Notes: generated by a model from the letters alone, not told the origin. A stretch of DNA of 58,626 nucleotides from Azotosporobacter soli (GCF_030542965.1 NZ_JAUAOA010000023.1:1-58626); one strand, 5' to 3'. Positions 1 through 8,379 are shown, numbered from the stretch's first letter. Made by a program: numbers and translations.

Positions 1-49
1 CTAGGCGTGTGGTTCCGGAAAGCTTATAGCTATAAGTAGAAAAGAAAAG

Positions 50-104
50 CCTCCTTTGCTAGAATAAATGCAGGTTTGCCGACCGCATAAACTAACAAAG
101 GAGG
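50..104 (+). promoter_or_regulatory. Stem sequestering the tnpA ribosome binding site
   Basis: Bases 50-62 are complementary to 92-104 at 12 of 13 positions. The 3' arm contains the complete Shine-Dalgarno sequence (98-104) of tnpA, whose ATG is at 115. In IS200 a 5' hairpin of this kind is known to block translation and keep transposition rare. Here the pairing is seen directly and the function is inferred by analogy. Confidence 0.7.
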
Positions 105-114
105 AGTATCCAAA

Positions 115-585
115 ATGGATAACAGCAGTTTAGCACACACAAAATGGAAATGCAAATACCATATAGTTTTCGCACCGAAATACAGAAGACAAATCATATA
201 TGGGAAAATAAAAAGTGATATCGGAGTTATACTGAGAAAGCTATGCGAACATAAAGGTGTTGAAATTATAGAAGCAAGTGCTTGCCCGGATCACGTTCAC
301 ATGTTGGTAAGCATACCGCCGAAAATAAGCGTGTCAAGTTTTGTGGGGTATCTAAAAGGAAAGAGTTCATTAATGATATTTGATAGGCATGCGAACTTGA
401 AATATCGATATGGCAATCGACAGTTTTGGTGTAAAGGATACTATGTAGATACAGTAGGTCGAAATAAAAAAGCAATTGAAGAGTATATCAAAAATCAGTT
501 AAAAGACGATGTGATCGCCGAGCAACTTACTTTGAAAGAGCTAGTTGACCCGTTCACGGGTGAGCCAGCAAAAAAGTCGAAATAA
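115..585 (+). CDS. tnpA: IS200-type Y1 transposase TnpA
   Basis: This 156-residue protein is a HUH-superfamily single-strand transposase that cuts and rejoins single-stranded element ends through a tyrosine-DNA intermediate. The HUH metal motif is H60-V-H62 (within DHVHM), and the nucleophile is probably Y124 in the C-terminal helix (EEYIKNQ). The length is typical for IS200 TnpA and the frame is intact, so the element may still be active. A strong ribosome binding site lies 10 bases upstream but is buried in a stem. The gene is followed directly by the right-end hairpins of the element. Confidence 0.93.
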   Translation: MDNSSLAHTKWKCKYHIVFAPKYRRQIIYGKIKSDIGVILRKLCEHKGVEIIEASACPDHVHMLVSIPPKISVSSFVGYLKGKSSLMIFDRHANLKYRYGNRQFWCKGYYVDTVGRNKKAIEEYIKNQLKDDVIAEQLTLKELVDPFTGEPAKKSK

Positions 586-785
586 GACCCCTTTAGGGGT
601 AGACTGAAAAGGCTATGCGGTTGGCGGACTATTCAGCGAGTCTTGAGACTCAGCCAGTATTATGCCCTTATAGGGCTAAAGCAAACCACCCGTTAGACGG
701 GTGGTCCTGATTTGCAGAAGGGAGGCGGATAAAAGAAAAAAAGTACTGACAAACGCGATGGAATGAGCGATGAGGGGGAATCAAG

Positions 786-2765
786 ATGAAATTACGCGGC
801 AAACTTACGTTGATCTTTTCGGTACTGACACTGCTCGTGTTGCTGATTACATCGATTGTCGGTTATAAATTTGCCGAACAACAAGTGACGAGCGGAATTG
901 AAAGGGAACTGAATGAAAGCATCAATGCGCATGCGAACAAGTTGGACGGTTGGTTGATCAGTAAAGCGAAGATGCTGGAAATTACAGTGGGAACGCTGAA
1001 AAGTACGGTCGGAGACGGTGAAATTACGGTGCCGATGCTGGCCGGATACAAGACGGTGGACAAGGAATTATCGGATGTGTATTTCGGTTCGGCGGAAGGG
1101 AAAATGATTGACGGCAGCGGCTGGACGCCGCCGGCGGATTATGACCCGCGCGCTCGTTCCTGGTATAAGGATGTAAAAGCGCAGGATAAGTTGATCTTTA
1201 CCGATCCGTATCTGGATATGGTTACGAAGAAGATGGCGGTGTCGGTCGCGCTGCCGGTGAAAAACGCGGCAGGCCAATTGCGCGGCGTGGCGGCGGAAGA
1301 TATTTTGATGCAGACGCTTGTCGATAGCATCAAAGATATCACTCTGAACGGTGAGGGGTATGCGTATCTGCTTGACGCAAAGGGCGTGATGCTGGCGCAT
1401 CCGGTAGCCGAGCTGGTGAACAAGAATGTATTGAATGATGAAAGCGACAAAGCATCTGCGGCGCGAACCAAAGAAATGCTAAGCAATGAACGGGGCTTCA
1501 TCAAGTACAGCTTTAATGACAAGGACGTCATGGTCGTATACAAGAAAGTGCCTGCAACGGGCTGGGTCTTGGCGATTGCGGTGCCGCAAGAGGTCGTGTA
1601 CAAGCCGTTGGCGGCGCTGAAGTGGCTCTATGGGGCGCTTACGTTGGGCGCGATGCTCCTAGTGCTTTTGGTCACGTTCATCACCGCGAAGCGGATGACG
1701 AAGCCGATGGAAATTCTGGCTTCACAGGTGAATGTCGTAGCGAACGGCGATTTGACGGTACAGGCGACCGTTAATGGTCAGGATGAGATTGCTTCTCTGG
1801 CAACGGATTTCAACAAGATGGTAAGGAATTTGCGCAAGCTGATCCTTGAGGTGAATCATAGCGCCGAGCAGGTGGCGGCATCTTCGGAAGAGTTGACGGC
1901 CAGCGCGGAGGAATCGGCCAAGGCGTCGAGCCAGGTGGCCGGTTCGATTACCGATATCGCGCAAGGTACGGACGAACAATTGCGCGCGGTTGAGCAGGCG
2001 GAAGACGTGGTCAAAGCGATATCGGACGGAATTGAGCGTATGACGGTCGATGCTGACAAAGCGGTGCAAAAATCGGCGCAGGCGGCCGAACGCGCTAAGG
2101 CGAGCGGTCTTTCAATCGACAAGGCGGTGCATCAAATGCAGTTGATCGAAGAGACGGTCAACACGTCGGCGCAGGTCGTTGCGAATCTTGGCGAACGTTC
2201 GAAGGAAATCGGCCAGATTGTTGAGACGATTTCCGGCATTGCCGGGCAGACGAATTTGCTGGCGCTCAATGCGGCGATTGAAGCGGCGCGCGCCGGAGAA
2301 CAAGGGCGGGGGTTTGCCGTAGTGGCCGATGAGGTTCGTAAACTAGCAGAGCAGTCGCAGGAAGCCGCCAAGCAAATTGCCGCGTTGATTGGTGAAATTC
2401 AAAGTGAGACTGCGAAGGCGGTTGCAGCGATGGACAGCGGCACACATGAGGTCAGCGTTGGGACACAGGTCGTCAATGAAGCGGGCGGCGCGTTCACTGA
2501 AATCGACGGATTGGTGCGGCAGGTAGTGGAACAAATCGAAGGCTTCTCGTCTGCGATGCAACAGATCGACAATGGAAGCCGAAGCATCGTTTCATCGATG
2601 AAAACGATTGATGCGTTGAGCAAGAAGGCGGCTGGGGAAACGCAGACGGTATCGGCTGCGACCGAAGAACAGTCGGCGTCGATGCAGGAAATCGCGTCGG
2701 CGAGCCAAAATCTGGCCGAAATGGCGCAAAAACTGCAGGAAACGGTGAAGCAATTCGAGGTGTGA
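786..2765 (+). CDS. Methyl-accepting chemotaxis protein, dCache type
   Basis: This 659-residue chemoreceptor has an N-terminal membrane segment (about 7-29), a periplasmic dCache ligand domain (about 35-275, with an RSWYKD-type motif common in Cache domains), a second membrane segment (about 280-302), HAMP, and a long cytoplasmic coiled coil. The signalling tip is canonical ([18 protein letters not shown]) and would contact CheW/CheA. The C-terminus shows no CheR-binding pentapeptide. The ATG is preceded by a GA-rich ribosome binding site. Only about 75 bases separate the start from the IS200 right end, so the native promoter may have been displaced. The ligand is unknown; dCache receptors often bind amino acids or carboxylates. 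Confidence 0.93.
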   Translation: MKLRGKLTLIFSVLTLLVLLITSIVGYKFAEQQVTSGIERELNESINAHANKLDGWLISKAKMLEITVGTLKSTVGDGEITVPMLAGYKTVDKELSDVYFGSAEGKMIDGSGWTPPADYDPRARSWYKDVKAQDKLIFTDPYLDMVTKKMAVSVALPVKNAAGQLRGVAAEDILMQTLVDSIKDITLNGEGYAYLLDAKGVMLAHPVAELVNKNVLNDESDKASAARTKEMLSNERGFIKYSFNDKDVMVVYKKVPATGWVLAIAVPQEVVYKPLAALKWLYGALTLGAMLLVLLVTFITAKRMTKPMEILASQVNVVANGDLTVQATVNGQDEIASLATDFNKMVRNLRKLILEVNHSAEQVAASSEELTASAEESAKASSQVAGSITDIAQGTDEQLRAVEQAEDVVKAISDGIERMTVDADKAVQKSAQAAERAKASGLSIDKAVHQMQLIEETVNTSAQVVANLGERSKEIGQIVETISGIAGQTNLLALNAAIEAARAGEQGRGFAVVADEVRKLAEQSQEAAKQIAALIGEIQSETAKAVAAMDSGTHEVSVGTQVVNEAGGAFTEIDGLVRQVVEQIEGFSSAMQQIDNGSRSIVSSMKTIDALSKKAAGETQTVSAATEEQSASMQEIASASQNLAEMAQKLQETVKQFEV

Positions 2766-2803
2766 AGTTTGTTGTAAAAAGCAGGCCGATAAAAGCATAA
2801 CGC

Positions 2804-2845
2804 AAGTTAAAACAGCAGCCGATGGCTGCTGTTTTAACTTGTTCT
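2804..2845 (+). terminator. Rho-independent terminator after the chemoreceptor
   Basis: A perfect 17-bp stem (2804-2820 with 2824-2840) closes a 3-base loop and is followed by a T-rich run. Confidence 0.85.
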
Positions 2846-2895
2846 TTCTACGCTGATTCGTGGTAAAATAAAAAGCGAAGCAGAGGAGGGAGAGA

Positions 2896-3180
2896 ATGAA
2901 GTCATTACAAAAAGCGGCCGCGTTTCTGGTAATGATCGGTTTGGAACGGGGGCGTAGTGTTCTTGATCTGATGGATAGTGATGAAATAAAAACGGTGGTG
3001 GACGCGATCGGCAAGTTGCCGGCGTTAACGCCCGAGATGCAGCAGCTGGTGTGGCGTGAGTTTGCCGCTTTGGGCTATAAGGAAGATATGAATCCCTCGG
3101 ATACGCTGAATGCGATACGGGGACTGTTTAACGGCAGCAAGATCAGCGAAAGGGCGGCTGCCGGCTGGTTCCAGAAGTAG
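2896..3180 (+). CDS. Free-standing FliG N-domain-like protein
   Basis: This is a 94-residue soluble protein with a good GAGGAGG-type ribosome binding site. Residues 5-60 follow the pattern of the FliG N-terminal domain: a KAAAFLVMIG helix, then ExxxxVLxxMDxDEI, then LTPE and a final EFAALG helix. In flagellar motors that domain binds FliF. The middle and C-terminal FliG domains that contact FliM and MotA are absent, and the last 30 residues match nothing I recognise. It lies between a chemoreceptor and MTA/SAH nucleosidase, not in a flagellar operon. It could be a regulator or decoy for motor assembly, or a diverged helical domain with another role. The family assignment is from pattern only. 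Confidence 0.6.
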   Translation: MKSLQKAAAFLVMIGLERGRSVLDLMDSDEIKTVVDAIGKLPALTPEMQQLVWREFAALGYKEDMNPSDTLNAIRGLFNGSKISERAAAGWFQK

Positions 3181-3255
3181 CGGCAGGAAGTTTTGCGTCG
3201 GGACAGAATATTAGCGAAGTATGGTTTTGTTGGTCAGCGTAAAAAGGAAAGGATG

Positions 3256-3969
3256 ATGAATGAAATGATATTGGGAATTATTGGCGCGATGCAGGAAGAA
3301 ATCGAACTGTTATTGACGAAGGTGAAGACCGAAAAGACCGTTGAAAAGGCCGGGCTGAAATTCTTCGTCGCAACCTATAAGGGAGTAAAAGTCGTCATTG
3401 TCAAAAGCGGCATCGGCAAGGTCAATGCGGCGCTGTGTGCGCAAATCCTGATTTCGGAATTTGCCGTGACCGGAGTTGTCAATGTCGGCTGCGCGGGCGG
3501 CGTAATCCCGAGTTTGGAAATTGGCGACGTTGTCGTAGCGGATGAGGTTGTTGAACACGATTATGATTTGAGTACGGTATGGCCATCGTTCAAGGTGGGG
3601 CAATTGCCGGAGATCGGCCAGTTCATGCAAACCGATGCGACGTACCGCCAAGCGGCGATTAAAGCGGCGCAGTCCATTACGGATATCGGCGTATCAACCG
3701 GAAGAGTGGCGAGCGGCGACACTTTCGTCAGCGATTCGGCGCTGCGTCAGCGGATCGTCGATGCGGTCGCACCGGCCGCGGTGGAAATGGAAGGCGCGGC
3801 AATCGGTCATGTCTGCGTTTTGAACAAAGTTCCGTTCGTCGTAATCCGTTCGATCTCTGATAACGCATCGACCGGCGCGCATAGCTCGTTCGAGGAATTC
3901 CTGCCCAAGGCGGCTGCGAATGCGGCGGCCATCCTGCTGGCGATGCTGGACGGCTTTGCAGCGCAATAA
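3256..3969 (+). CDS. mtnN: 5'-methylthioadenosine/S-adenosylhomocysteine nucleosidase
   Basis: This cytoplasmic enzyme cleaves MTA and SAH to adenine plus methylthioribose or S-ribosylhomocysteine, recycling methylation by-products and feeding AI-2 and methionine salvage. It shows the family start (LGIIGAMQEEIELL), the glycine-rich VNVGCAGG segment, and the VEMEGAAI substrate-binding motif, with the catalytic aspartate in SISDNA. The length (about 237) fits the family. ATG codons at 3253, 3256 and 3265 compete. 3256 is chosen because AAAGGA lies about 7 bases upstream, but 3265 would match the E. coli N-terminus equally well. A 13-bp terminator follows. Confidence 0.93.
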   Translation: MNEMILGIIGAMQEEIELLLTKVKTEKTVEKAGLKFFVATYKGVKVVIVKSGIGKVNAALCAQILISEFAVTGVVNVGCAGGVIPSLEIGDVVVADEVVEHDYDLSTVWPSFKVGQLPEIGQFMQTDATYRQAAIKAAQSITDIGVSTGRVASGDTFVSDSALRQRIVDAVAPAAVEMEGAAIGHVCVLNKVPFVVIRSISDNASTGAHSSFEEFLPKAAANAAAILLAMLDGFAAQ

Positions 3970-3984
3970 TAAAACGGATAAAAT

Positions 3985-4022
3985 AAGACCTCCGGCCAAT
4001 TGTTTTAGGCTGGAGGTCTTTT
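3985..4022. terminator. Convergent bidirectional terminator
   Basis: A 13-bp stem (3985-3997 with 4008-4020, one G-T pair) has T runs on both strands. It ends mtnN on the plus strand and the response regulator gene on the minus strand. Confidence 0.8.
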
Positions 4023-4027
4023 GTCGT

Positions 4028-4711
4028 TTAAGCGTTGAAGCGGTAGCCTGCACCCCAAAGCGTTTCGATGTATTCCGGTGCGGCTGGGTCGGTTTCAATT
4101 TTTTTGCGTATTTTTTGAATGTGAACCGCGACAGTCGCCGTATCTCCGCAGAAGTCATCGTCCCACAGCGTGTCGAACAAATGAGACTTGCTGAATACGA
4201 TGTTTGGATTGGAAGCCAGAAAAAACAGCAAATCATATTCTTTGGCGGTAAAGGTGACGGGGTTGCCGTTGACGCTGACTTTGCGCGAGGCCGGAGTGAT
4301 TTCGAGTCCACGATGTTGCAGGACGGTGGAGGCAATAGGGCCTTTGAGGCGTTCATAGCGTTTGATATGTGATTTGATTCGCGCGACCAATTCGGCGGGA
4401 CTGAATGGTTTTGTCAGATAATCGTCTGCACCGAAGTCGAGGCCTCTTATTTTGTCGATGTCATCGCTGCGCGCCGAGACGATAAGAATCGGCACTTCGA
4501 GGTTCCGGCGAATTTCCTTGATGATTTCAAAACCGTCTTTTTTCGGCAGCATCAGATCGACGACGATCAAATGATAGACGCCGGACAGTGCATGGCTGAG
4601 TCCGAGCAGACCATCGGATACGATGTCGGCCTGATAGCCGTTTAGTTGCAGATAATCGCGTTCGAGCTCGGCGATGTCGCGGTCGTCTTCAATGAGCAAG
4701 ATTCGTTTCAT
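4028..4711 (-). CDS. OmpR/PhoB-family response regulator
   Basis: This 227-residue regulator has a receiver domain (about 1-115, acidic pair EDD, phospho-acceptor in VVDLMLP, KPF motif) and a C-terminal winged-helix DNA-binding domain of the OmpR type (VHIQKIRKKIE, GAGYRF). The start at 4711 is set by an AGGAGG site. Its ATG overlaps the TGA of the upstream kinase by four bases, so the two are translationally coupled. Targets are unknown. The locus context suggests it responds to whatever the His-rich kinase and the Cys/His-rich protein sense. Confidence 0.93.
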   Translation of the reverse strand: MKRILLIEDDRDIAELERDYLQLNGYQADIVSDGLLGLSHALSGVYHLIVVDLMLPKKDGFEIIKEIRRNLEVPILIVSARSDDIDKIRGLDFGADDYLTKPFSPAELVARIKSHIKRYERLKGPIASTVLQHRGLEITPASRKVSVNGNPVTFTAKEYDLLFFLASNPNIVFSKSHLFDTLWDDDFCGDTATVAVHIQKIRKKIETDPAAPEYIETLWGAGYRFNA

Positions 4712-5880
4712 AAAGGAGCCTCCTGTTCCAGCGCGTCTGAGAGCGGCAGACGGAGCGAAAAGCAGCATCCCTGACCAAGCTCGCTGACGACGCTGATCGT
4801 GCCGCCATGCGCTTCAATCAATTCTTTGGCGATTGCAAGGCCCAGACCGGTACTGGCGTAGTCTTTTTTGCGTTCGCTGTCGACGCGGAAAAAACGGTCG
4901 AAGATAAACGGCAATTGATCGGCGGGAATGCCGGGGCCGTTGTCGGAAACGGCCAGCGTAAGCCAGTTGTCCGCTGCCGATACGGTCACGCGGATTGCGA
5001 GCTGGCCGTCAGTGCTGTGTGTTACCGCATTGCTGATCAGATTGTTAAAGGCTTGATGAAAGCGCTTGCCGTCGATTTTTATCTGATAGTCTTGCGTCAA
5101 TGCGTCGCAATACTGAAAGGAAACGCCTTTTTCGCGCAGGTCAAATTCATATTCTTCCATAAAATCGCTGAGAAATGGGCGGATCGAGACGGGGGCATAG
5201 CAAAACTCAAGCTTGGCCATGTCCAGCTTGGAGAAGAGGAATAAGTCGTCAATCAGATTATTAATGTATATGGCGTTGGAATGGATCGTGCGTAAATATT
5301 TTTCTTGCGCAGTCGGCGGCGTCTGTGCGTCGCACAGCGCTTCGATATAACCTTGGATAGCGGTGATCGGCGTTTTCAAATCGTGCGAGATGTTGGCGAT
5401 TAATTCTTTGCGATTGGCTTCGTACTCAGCCTGCATTTGCTCGCTTTCGGCCAATTTTTGCGCCATTTCGTTGAACGAAAGAATCAGCAAGCTGAGATCG
5501 TTTGGCTCGGCGCAATTTACTTTCACGTTGTAATTTCCGTTGGCAATTTCATCGATACCTAACTTAAGGTTTTCGAGCGGGACAAAAATTCTTTTTTCAA
5601 AACGTTCGAGAAAGAAAAAATGCGCGACTTCTTTTATAATAATCAAAGCGGCGAGAAAAAGAGCGACTCCTTCAAAACCAAGCCAAGTGAATAACAAATA
5701 TAAGAGCAACAGGTTAAAAAGTAAAAGGATCGGGCGAAGCCGGCGAAAATTGCGATGATGACGATGAAAGTCGCGATGGTGATGTCCGTGAATCATGCGC
5801 AGACGCATGAGAAAAGGATCGCTGCAGCAACTGTTTGGCTGCGTGTCCGGCTGAGAGCGCGAGGCGCGACATTTAAACAT
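4708..5880 (-). CDS. Sensor histidine kinase with His-rich N-terminus (intramembrane-sensing type)
   Basis: With the ATG at 5880 this is a 390-residue kinase. Residues 31-42 form a histidine cluster (HGHHHRDFHRHH) ahead of two membrane helices (about 50-66 and 70-90). Only a few residues separate the helices, so there is no real extracytoplasmic sensor domain. HAMP, HisKA (NISHDLKTP, H166) and a complete HATPase (N box NNLISNAV, DNGPGIP, GLGLAIA) follow. The cluster lies on the positively charged, probably cytoplasmic side. The gene is coupled to the downstream response regulator by an ATGA overlap and follows the Cys/His-rich gene. A longer start at 5961 is in frame but would run through the likely promoter. 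Confidence 0.88.
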   Translation of the reverse strand: MFKCRASRSQPDTQPNSCCSDPFLMRLRMIHGHHHRDFHRHHRNFRRLRPILLLFNLLLLYLLFTWLGFEGVALFLAALIIIKEVAHFFFLERFEKRIFVPLENLKLGIDEIANGNYNVKVNCAEPNDLSLLILSFNEMAQKLAESEQMQAEYEANRKELIANISHDLKTPITAIQGYIEALCDAQTPPTAQEKYLRTIHSNAIYINNLIDDLFLFSKLDMAKLEFCYAPVSIRPFLSDFMEEYEFDLREKGVSFQYCDALTQDYQIKIDGKRFHQAFNNLISNAVTHSTDGQLAIRVTVSAADNWLTLAVSDNGPGIPADQLPFIFDRFFRVDSERKKDYASTGLGLAIAKELIEAHGGTISVVSELGQGCCFSLRLPLSDALEQEAPL

Positions 5881-5914
5881 AATCAAATCACCTGCCGTTT
5901 TTCCGTATAGCCGC

Positions 5915-5944
5915 ATTATAGTGCAAATGACCGAAAGGGTGCAA
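5915..5944 (-). promoter_or_regulatory. Sigma-A promoter for the kinase-regulator pair
   Basis: On the minus strand, TTGCAC (5939-5944) and TATAAT (5915-5920) are 18 bases apart. The promoter overlaps the hairpin that follows the upstream gene and sits about 35 bases before the kinase ATG. Confidence 0.5.
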
Positions 5945-5963
5945 ACCATTTTTGGCTGCACCC
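5937..5963 (-). terminator. Hairpin between the Cys/His-rich gene and the kinase
   Basis: An inverted repeat of 7 bp (5937-5943 with 5957-5963) with further internal pairing follows the stop of the upstream gene. No strong T run follows on the minus strand, so it may be a weak terminator or attenuator that permits read-through. Confidence 0.4.
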
Positions 5964-5984
5964 GTGACGATTCTGCTTGGCGGC

Positions 5985-6623
5985 TTATTTTTTAAACTGT
6001 AGATCGCCGGAGAATTGGAGCGTGTGATTGCCTTTTTCTTCGCTGCGCTGCACGCCGTCGAAGGCGAGCGTCGCCGTTTGAATATCGCTCTTTTCGCTGA
6101 CGAGAACGGTTAGCGAAAATTTTCCTTCCGTCAAAGCGGCGAGTTCTTTTCTGACGCAGCAATCGTCGCCTTCACCATGTTGTTCTTTGGCCATTTCCAA
6201 GAGTTCTTTGAGTTCTTCGGGCAGTTTTGTCAGGTTCAATGTCAGTCGAATCGTATGATCGGCCTGCTCTTCAGCCTGCAACTCCTGTAGAAGATGGAAG
6301 GCCAATGCCAGTTTGCTTAGTTTGGCCTTAAAGCCGCAGCAGCGGCCCATGTGGCGGTGATGATGGCCGAAAGCGTGCCCGCGACTATGGCAACAATTGC
6401 TGAATTCGGTCGTGCTTTGATGCTGGACTTGTTTTCCTTCGTAGTCGAGCGTGGTGTGAATAATGGATTTGCTTTGTTTGGTGAGTAAATTTTTTTCGAA
6501 TTCATTTTGCAGCGTAAAAATTGTGTTTTGATCTTTTTTGATTTCCAGTTTGACAATTCCGGCGGCGCGCTCTTTGGCACGCAAATTTTTTACCACATCA
6601 TAAATTACTTTTAGCTTGTTCAT
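5985..6623 (-). CDS. Uncharacterised duplicated protein with a Cys/His cluster
   Basis: I do not recognise this 212-residue soluble protein. It has no signal peptide or membrane segment. Two related halves can be seen. Residues 3-28 and 103-128 share the pattern KL-x3-[YF]-x-L-L-x-x-L-x-A-x-E-x-A-x-x-I-x-L, and a later stretch (IHTTLDYEGKQ against IQTATLAFDGVQ) also repeats. The linker between them carries CC at 77-78, five or more histidines (83-91) and CC at 95-96; a further CC lies at 155-156. This looks like a metal or redox centre. The start at 6623 has an AGGAGG site. It precedes, in the same direction, a kinase that also carries a His cluster, so a joint metal-related role is plausible. 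Confidence 0.75.
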   Translation of the reverse strand: MNKLKVIYDVVKNLRAKERAAGIVKLEIKKDQNTIFTLQNEFEKNLLTKQSKSIIHTTLDYEGKQVQHQSTTEFSNCCHSRGHAFGHHHRHMGRCCGFKAKLSKLALAFHLLQELQAEEQADHTIRLTLNLTKLPEELKELLEMAKEQHGEGDDCCVRKELAALTEGKFSLTVLVSEKSDIQTATLAFDGVQRSEEKGNHTLQFSGDLQFKK

Positions 6624-6763
6624 GTTATAGCCTCCTGATTTCTTTGTATTGGTTTCTCTGGCTTTAGTATAAAAAATGAAAATAAATGGCTGATAACCAA
6701 AAGATAAAAGTTTTATAAAATCAGTTAAAAGTTTTACGACAGAAGACGGCGGTCTGCTGATCA

Positions 6764-6792
6764 TTGACAGAGCAGAATGGATTCGGTACAAT
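6764..6792 (+). promoter_or_regulatory. Strong sigma-A promoter of the tRNA gene
   Basis: TTGACA (6764-6769) and TACAAT (6787-6792) are separated by 17 bases. The tRNA begins 18 bases downstream. Confidence 0.85.
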
Positions 6793-6809
6793 AATAGCGG
6801 TGAACCAAT

Positions 6810-6886
6810 GGCTCCGTAGCTCAGCTGGATAGAGCACTTGACTTCGAATCAATAGGTCGGGGGTTCGAATCCCTCCGGGGTCACCA
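6810..6886 (+). tRNA. tRNA-Arg (anticodon TCG)
   Basis: The cloverleaf is complete: a 7-bp acceptor stem with two G-T wobbles, a D arm (GCTC...GAGC), an anticodon loop CTTCGAA with TCG at 6844-6846, a T arm with GTTCGAATC and an encoded CCA end. The closing pair of the anticodon stem is a C-T mismatch. It reads CGA and possibly other CGN codons. It has its own promoter and terminator and is monocistronic. Confidence 0.95.
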
Positions 6887-6898
6887 TTTAAAACAAGG

Positions 6899-6928
6899 CG
6901 TCCCAAGCTTAGGCTTGGGACGTTTTTT
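6899..6928 (+). terminator. tRNA-Arg terminator
   Basis: A perfect 10-bp stem (6899-6908 with 6913-6922), a 4-base loop and a run of six T. Confidence 0.92.
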
Positions 6929-7014
6929 CTATCTTTCAAACAAAAGAAGGTAAAAAATGGAATGACAGGGAAGTGCTAATAGCAGAGCGATAAAAGAACA
7001 AGGAGCTGGAAAAA

Positions 7015-8346
7015 ATGGAGCGGAAAACTGCTGCAACGAATTTTCTTGCTGAGCGGTCAGATGCAGCGGATAAAATGAAAATTTTATTTCAGGCGGTGCA
7101 GCAAAGTACGAACGTTGTGATTATTACGAATCGCCAAGGGAGCATTGAATATGTGAATCCGCAATTTTGCCGTGTTACCGGCTATACGGAACAGGAAGCG
7201 ATTGGCGAGAATCCGCGGATTTTGAGATCGGGTAGTCAGCCGGACGCGGTATATAAAAGTCTTTGGCAGACGGTGTTGCGGGGCGAAAGCTGGAGCGGCG
7301 AGTTTTACAATCGTACGAAGAGCGGCGGTTATTATTGGGCAAATGCCGTGATTTCACCGGTAAAGAATGAAGCGGGGGAAATCATCCATCTGATGGGCAT
7401 TCAAGAGGATATAACTCAACGCAAATTAGTCGATCAGGAGCTACAGCATAAGACGGCCGAATTGGAAGAGATGCTGCGAAAACTGCAGCAGACGCAAGGC
7501 GTGTTGATTCAACAGGAAAAAATGGCGGGTCTCGGACAATTGGCGGCCGGGGTGGCGCATGAAATCAATAATCCGCTCGGTTTCATCATGAGCAATTTGA
7601 ACACATTGCAGAGCTATGTGGCTAAGATCAGTGAAATGCTGGAACTTGGACGGCAGCTGCGCAGTCAGGTGTTGAAAAGCGATGTCCGCGAAGCGCGTCT
7701 CTTGGCGGAGCGCATTGAACAGCAGGCGCAGGCGGCGCAGCTCGCGTTCATCTTGGATGACCTGCCGGCGTTGTTTAAAGAATCCGGCGAAGGCATGGAA
7801 AGGGTCGGCAAGATCGTGAAAAGTTTGCGGGCGTTTGCCCGGATTGATCAGCTTGGCGAAAAGGAACAGTACAATTTGCTGGAAGGCATACGCAACACTC
7901 TGTTGATCGCTAACAGTGAGTTGAAATATGTTGCCGATGTTGTCACGCAGCTAGAGCCGGTTCAAGAGATTGAAGCATTGGGCGGCGAAGTCAATCAAGT
8001 GTTGCTGAATATCATCATGAATGCAGTGCAAGCGATCAAAAAACGTCAGTCAGGAAGCGGCTTGGGACGAATCACGCTGAAAAGCTGGCAAGAAGCGGAG
8101 TATGTCTGCTGCAGCATTGCCGATAGCGGCGGGGGAATCAGTGAGGAGCATTTGACGCGAATTTTCAATCCGTTTTTCACAACAAAACCGGTTGGCGAGG
8201 GAACGGGGCTGGGACTTAGTATTTCGTATGATATTATCGTCAAGCGGCATGGCGGGAAGTTGTGGGCGGAAAACAAAGAGGACGGTGCGGTTTTTTATAT
8301 AAAATTGCCGATTGTTTGCATGCAGAATTCGGAAATCATTTCGTGA
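7015..8346 (+). CDS. Orphan PAS-domain sensor histidine kinase
   Basis: This 443-residue cytoplasmic kinase has no membrane segments. A PAS domain with PAC extension covers about 25-140 (ITNRQGSIEYVNPQF, MGIQEDITQRK). A coiled-coil linker leads to HisKA (GQLAAGVAHEINNPL) and a HATPase domain with intact DSGGGISE and GTGLGLSIS motifs. The HisKA variant with INNP is typical of orphan kinases feeding phosphorelays. No response regulator is adjacent. An AAGGAG site precedes the ATG. The signal is unknown; PAS domains of this kind often bind haem, flavin or small ligands. Confidence 0.9.
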   Translation: MERKTAATNFLAERSDAADKMKILFQAVQQSTNVVIITNRQGSIEYVNPQFCRVTGYTEQEAIGENPRILRSGSQPDAVYKSLWQTVLRGESWSGEFYNRTKSGGYYWANAVISPVKNEAGEIIHLMGIQEDITQRKLVDQELQHKTAELEEMLRKLQQTQGVLIQQEKMAGLGQLAAGVAHEINNPLGFIMSNLNTLQSYVAKISEMLELGRQLRSQVLKSDVREARLLAERIEQQAQAAQLAFILDDLPALFKESGEGMERVGKIVKSLRAFARIDQLGEKEQYNLLEGIRNTLLIANSELKYVADVVTQLEPVQEIEALGGEVNQVLLNIIMNAVQAIKKRQSGSGLGRITLKSWQEAEYVCCSIADSGGGISEEHLTRIFNPFFTTKPVGEGTGLGLSISYDIIVKRHGGKLWAENKEDGAVFYIKLPIVCMQNSEIIS

Positions 8347-8350
8347 TAAA

Positions 8351-8379
8351 TGGACAATTTATCCGGCATCGTGTATAGT
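8351..8379 (+). promoter_or_regulatory. Sigma-A promoter for the HelD-like helicase
   Basis: TGGACA (8351-8356) and TATAGT (8374-8379) are 17 bases apart. This places transcription start near 8386 and leaves a leader of about 90 bases before the ATG at 8476. The leader has short complementary segments but no strong terminator. Confidence 0.6.

Larger units (their letters stand above)
1..715 (+). mobile_element. IS200/IS605-type insertion sequence (tnpA only)
   Basis: A single Y1-transposase gene is framed by hairpins rather than long inverted repeats, as in the IS200/IS605 family. The left part holds a perfect 14-base palindrome (23-36). The right part holds four small hairpins: 587-600, 638-651, 664-676 and 685-705. 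The last has a 9-bp stem and a 3-base loop and is the best right-end recognition hairpin. No tnpB accessory gene is present. The exact cleavage points are not determined, and the left end may lie just outside the window. Confidence 0.75.
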
